Origin: an uncultured Planctomycetaceae bacterium
GTDB lineage: Bacteria > Planctomycetota > Planctomycetia > Pirellulales > Pirellulaceae
Assembly (NCBI GenBank): GCA_903927685.1
Contig: CAIYOB010001425.1
Location: 1-15,869 of the forward strand
Direction: 5' to 3'
DNA: 15,869 bases
Positions 13,280-15,869 of this stretch are shown here, in pieces; position 1 is the stretch's first letter, and the number at the start of each line of letters is the position of its first letter. A program made the position numbers and the translations under genes. Below the pieces are notes generated by a model. It was given only the letters and a program-made list of their open reading frames with translations, was not told the origin of the DNA and ran no database searches.

Positions 13280-15869
13280 GTGGCTCCGCCTGGCGTGGGC
13301 TCAGACCTGGCAGCTGACGCTCTTGATCGTCGTGATTGCGGCCGTCGTCCGCGTGTCGTCACGTCATCGGCCCCACTTGGCCCATGCGTTGTGGCTGGTC
13401 GTCCTGATCAAAGGTGTGACTCCGCCGTTGTGGAGCAGCCCGAGCGGCGTTTTCTGCTGGCTGGAGACGGGGGTGGTTGCCACGCGACAAGCTGAGTCGG
13501 AGTTGCGCCCGGCCGAGGCGTTGTTCCAAGTCGTCGCCGGAGATGCCGGTGGGTTGAAAGAAGCACTGCCCAATCTCACGGTGCAGTTGGTCGACGGAGA
13601 CGAGCGAGCCGGCCGGACCGGCGCGACTCGCGTTGCGTGCTCTGCCGAATCGGGGCCGGCAGGCTGGGGCCGCGAAGCCTGGCTGTTGCTCGTGTGGCTA
13701 ACAGGGACGGGGCTGGCCTTGGCCGTGGCTGGCGTTCGCTGGTGGCGGTGTTGGGTTCCATTGCGGCGGCAGCGAGTCCTCCACGACGCGGCCTACGACG
13801 CGGCCCTGGCTGGTTTGGCCAGCCGGTTGCGGTTGCGTCGGCCGGTCCGCTTGCTGGTGACCGCCAGTCGCTTTGGACCAGCGGTGCTGGGGTTGTGGCG
13901 GCCTGTGATTGTCTTACCTGAGAGCATTGTGCAGGGCAAATCGCCGGCGGACTTGGAGCCGATCCTGGCTCACGAACTGATCCATGTTCGCCGCGGCGAC
14001 CTGTGGGTCGGCTTGCTGCAGACGTTGGCGGTGGGCCTGTGGTGGTTCCACCCGCTGGTCTGGCTGGTGAATCGGTGGATTTCGCGCGAGGCGGAACGGT
14101 GCTGTGACGAGGCGGTGTTGGCCACCCTGCGCTGCGCGCCGGCCCGCTATGCCCGCTGCCTGTTGGAGGTGTTGGAGCGAAAGCAGATGTTGCGCCCCGT
14201 GCCGGCCTTTCCCGGCGTGCGGCCGGTGGAGGTCACTTCTCAAAGATTGGAGCGAATCATGCAGTTGGGACAAGGATGTCGACAACATGCGCCCTGGTGG
14301 TGCTGGATCGTAACGTTTGCTGTGGCGGCCGCTGCGCTGCCCGGCGCGGCCTGGGTGGCGGCCGAGGACGAGCCCGCCGACTTGCCGCGCCCGTGGCAAC
14401 CGCAGGCGGTCGTCCCGCAACCGCTGCCGCCAGCACGCACACGAAGCGAACCCGCCGTACGCCCGCCGCTGGGACCGCTGGTGACCCGCCAATACGATCT
14501 GGCCGATGTGTTGGCCAAGACCCGCGAAGAACTGGGCGGTCGACAGAACGACGCTCGAAGCGTGATCGCCGACGAGTTGGCTGCGGCAGGCGGCGCGGAG
14601 TGGGCACGGCTGGGCATTGACGTTGACGCCGTCCCAGGCGAAGACGGCGGGGTGCAGCCCCAGGACAATCCGCTCGATCGCCAGCAGCCCGAATTGAAGT
14701 GGCGGGGGACGGCCGCCATTGTGCGGCACGACGAACAAGGTCAGCAACGCATCGCCGAGCGAATCGCCCAGATTCGCCGCTATGGTTTCGCTCAGCTTCA
14801 GATCGACCTTCAGTTCATTACGGCGCGATCTGACGTCGTCGACCAAGCCGTGGCCAGTTGGCGGTTGTCGCCCGGGGAGATTCCCGCCGACGAAGAACTC
14901 GGCGCCGCAACAGCGGGACCGGATCCGTCTGACCTCTGGGCGGCGTCAAGAGAGCAGCGACCGGACAACCGGCTGACCTCGTCGATCGAACAGCGATGCC
15001 CGTTTCAGTTTCAAGTGGTCGATCGGGAGACGTTCCGCCGCATCGAAGCGGCGTTGAAAGCGGATCGGAATACCAGCATCTTGTGCCAGCCGACCGTCGT
15101 TACCTGCAACGGCCGCACGGCCATGGTTCATTCTGGCGGCGAAAGGCCTTTCGTTGTGGGACTGCGGGGCGAGGAACCGCAGATCCAACTGGTCCAGGAA
15201 GGCGTTTCTTTGCGGGTGACACCTGAGTTGCTTCCGGCGACGCCCGCCGAACCACAAGAGCGCGAAGTCGCCTCCCTGGCTCACGTAAGGCAAGTACCCC
15301 AAGCCCGGCTGAACCTCGAATTTGTCCACTCGCAAGTCCTGGACGTCGCGACGCGGACGGTCCAGGTCACGGGGCGGCAGGAACCCGTCACTCTGCAGGT
15401 GCCTCGGGTCCAACGGTCAGCGGTCGAGTCCACCGTACTTGCCCCCTTGGATCAGACGCTGCTCATCGGCGGCCTACAGACGCATGACGGCAAGGCCGGG
15501 ACTCAGACGCTGCTGCTGGCGCTGACCGTGCGGCGAGTCGCGCCGGAATTGCTGCGGCCGGTCTCCGGCGTCGGCGTCAACAGCGACGCCGGGTTGAGCG
15601 GCGAGATCGCGGTCGCTGACGAACGGGTCGCACCAACGGGCGGCGCGGCCCCCCAGCCCGATGCTCCCGCGGCGGAGGAGACATGCATCTTCCCTTGCGT
15701 CTACCACGTGGCAGACTTGGTCGTCCCATTGCCCGGCCCTGCGGTTATCCGTTGGGGTGAAGACGATCGCGAGCGTCGCGAGCCGCCGCCAGGGGCGACG
15801 GACGCCCCCAAACCCGACTTTGACGCCCTGATCAAGCTGATCCGATCGAGCATCGCTCCGCAGAGTTGG
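13263..15869 (+). CDS. BlaR1-type M56 metalloprotease fused to a secretin-like domain (partial, runs off the window)
   Basis: 869 codons are open to the window edge with no stop. ATG 13263 (or 13266) overlaps blaI and has AGGAGG (13251-13256) 6 nt away. Residues 1-365 are a BlaR1/MecR1-like membrane protease: helices at about 14-28, 36-51 and 130-150, zinc motif HELIH (237-241), EAERCCDEAV (276-285), and a last helix at about 345-364. The outer part has no penicillin-binding domain. Instead, after a Pro-rich linker, residues about 470-760 resemble a type II/III secretin region: LCQPTVVTCNGRTA (608-621), VQEGVSLRVTPELLP, and TVLAPLDQTLLIGGL (724-738). A block beginning YHVADLV (814) and ending DFDALIKLIRSSIAPQSW at the edge resembles the repeated short domain of planctomycete secretin-like proteins. 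The ligand is unknown. It probably cleaves the partner repressor. Confidence 0.8.
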   Translation, partial: MMSAPEWLRLAWAQTWQLTLLIVVIAAVVRVSSRHRPHLAHALWLVVLIKGVTPPLWSSPSGVFCWLETGVVATRQAESELRPAEALFQVVAGDAGGLKEALPNLTVQLVDGDERAGRTGATRVACSAESGPAGWGREAWLLLVWLTGTGLALAVAGVRWWRCWVPLRRQRVLHDAAYDAALAGLASRLRLRRPVRLLVTASRFGPAVLGLWRPVIVLPESIVQGKSPADLEPILAHELIHVRRGDLWVGLLQTLAVGLWWFHPLVWLVNRWISREAERCCDEAVLATLRCAPARYARCLLEVLERKQMLRPVPAFPGVRPVEVTSQRLERIMQLGQGCRQHAPWWCWIVTFAVAAAALPGAAWVAAEDEPADLPRPWQPQAVVPQPLPPARTRSEPAVRPPLGPLVTRQYDLADVLAKTREELGGRQNDARSVIADELAAAGGAEWARLGIDVDAVPGEDGGVQPQDNPLDRQQPELKWRGTAAIVRHDEQGQQRIAERIAQIRRYGFAQLQIDLQFITARSDVVDQAVASWRLSPGEIPADEELGAATAGPDPSDLWAASREQRPDNRLTSSIEQRCPFQFQVVDRETFRRIEAALKADRNTSILCQPTVVTCNGRTAMVHSGGERPFVVGLRGEEPQIQLVQEGVSLRVTPELLPATPAEPQEREVASLAHVRQVPQARLNLEFVHSQVLDVATRTVQVTGRQEPVTLQVPRVQRSAVESTVLAPLDQTLLIGGLQTHDGKAGTQTLLLALTVRRVAPELLRPVSGVGVNSDAGLSGEIAVADERVAPTGGAAPQPDAPAAEETCIFPCVYHVADLVVPLPGPAVIRWGEDDRERREPPPGATDAPKPDFDALIKLIRSSIAPQSW

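Noticed and set aside
13280..15707. Several open frames on both strands inside the M56-secretin gene
   Set aside because: One frame is open for the full 2607 bases with recognisable motifs throughout; the others are shadows of GC-rich coding DNA.

Overview
The window (GC-rich, 15.9 kb) looks like a chromosomal segment from a planctomycete, probably of the Pirellulales type. The pointers are a 28-bp 'CTTCGGGCTACAG...' tandem repeat, an ECF sigma factor paired with an anti-sigma protein that carries a DUF1559/H-X9-DG pilin-like domain, a Tll0287-type (DUF3365) haem protein, an M56 (BlaR1) protease fused to a secretin-like domain, and mixed ATG/GTG starts. This placement rests on gene content and was not tested by any search. 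Most genes are housekeeping or accessory. No phage, transposase, CRISPR array, tRNA or rRNA was seen.

Layout. 1-187: tandem 28-bp repeats that run up to the stop codon of a minus-strand NCS2-like permease (188-1825). 2024-3682: plus-strand ECF sigma factor and membrane anti-sigma/pilin-like fusion, 3 bp apart. 3821-4647: a tiny one-helix membrane protein whose frame continues through an in-frame UGA, followed by a c-type haem lipoprotein (DUF3365). 4648-4927: a convergent gap with two long hairpins. 4928-5803: minus-strand GGDEF diguanylate cyclase, divergent from pyrB (5944-6924), which overlaps a UbiA-family prenyltransferase (6921-7874) by 4 nt; pgsA follows (7966-8565). 8632-9530: minus-strand pair of a membrane-anchored thermonuclease-like protein and a small split-CxxC protein. 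9708-10901: DUF763 protein. 11059-12736: maf and an orphan GspF/PilC-like protein, 1 bp apart. 12881 to the window edge: a BlaI-type repressor with two operators in its promoter region, then an M56 protease-secretin fusion of at least 869 residues that runs off the right edge.

Three points deserve most attention. (1) At 3821-4009 a small membrane protein may be a selenoprotein. UGA lies in a U-x4-C pattern, is followed at the right distance by a hairpin that fits the bacterial SECIS rules, and the extended frame ends in a 4-nt overlap with a possible GTG start of the haem gene. (2) The BlaI/BlaR1-type pair lacks a penicillin-sensor domain and carries a secretin-like region where the sensor should be. 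(3) The anti-sigma factor is fused to a pseudopilin-like domain.

Functional links are mostly inferred from spacing: sigma/anti-sigma, pyrB-ubiA, maf-gspF and blaI-blaR look translationally coupled. The DUF3365 haem protein and the candidate selenoprotein would both sit at the cell envelope and may form a redox unit.
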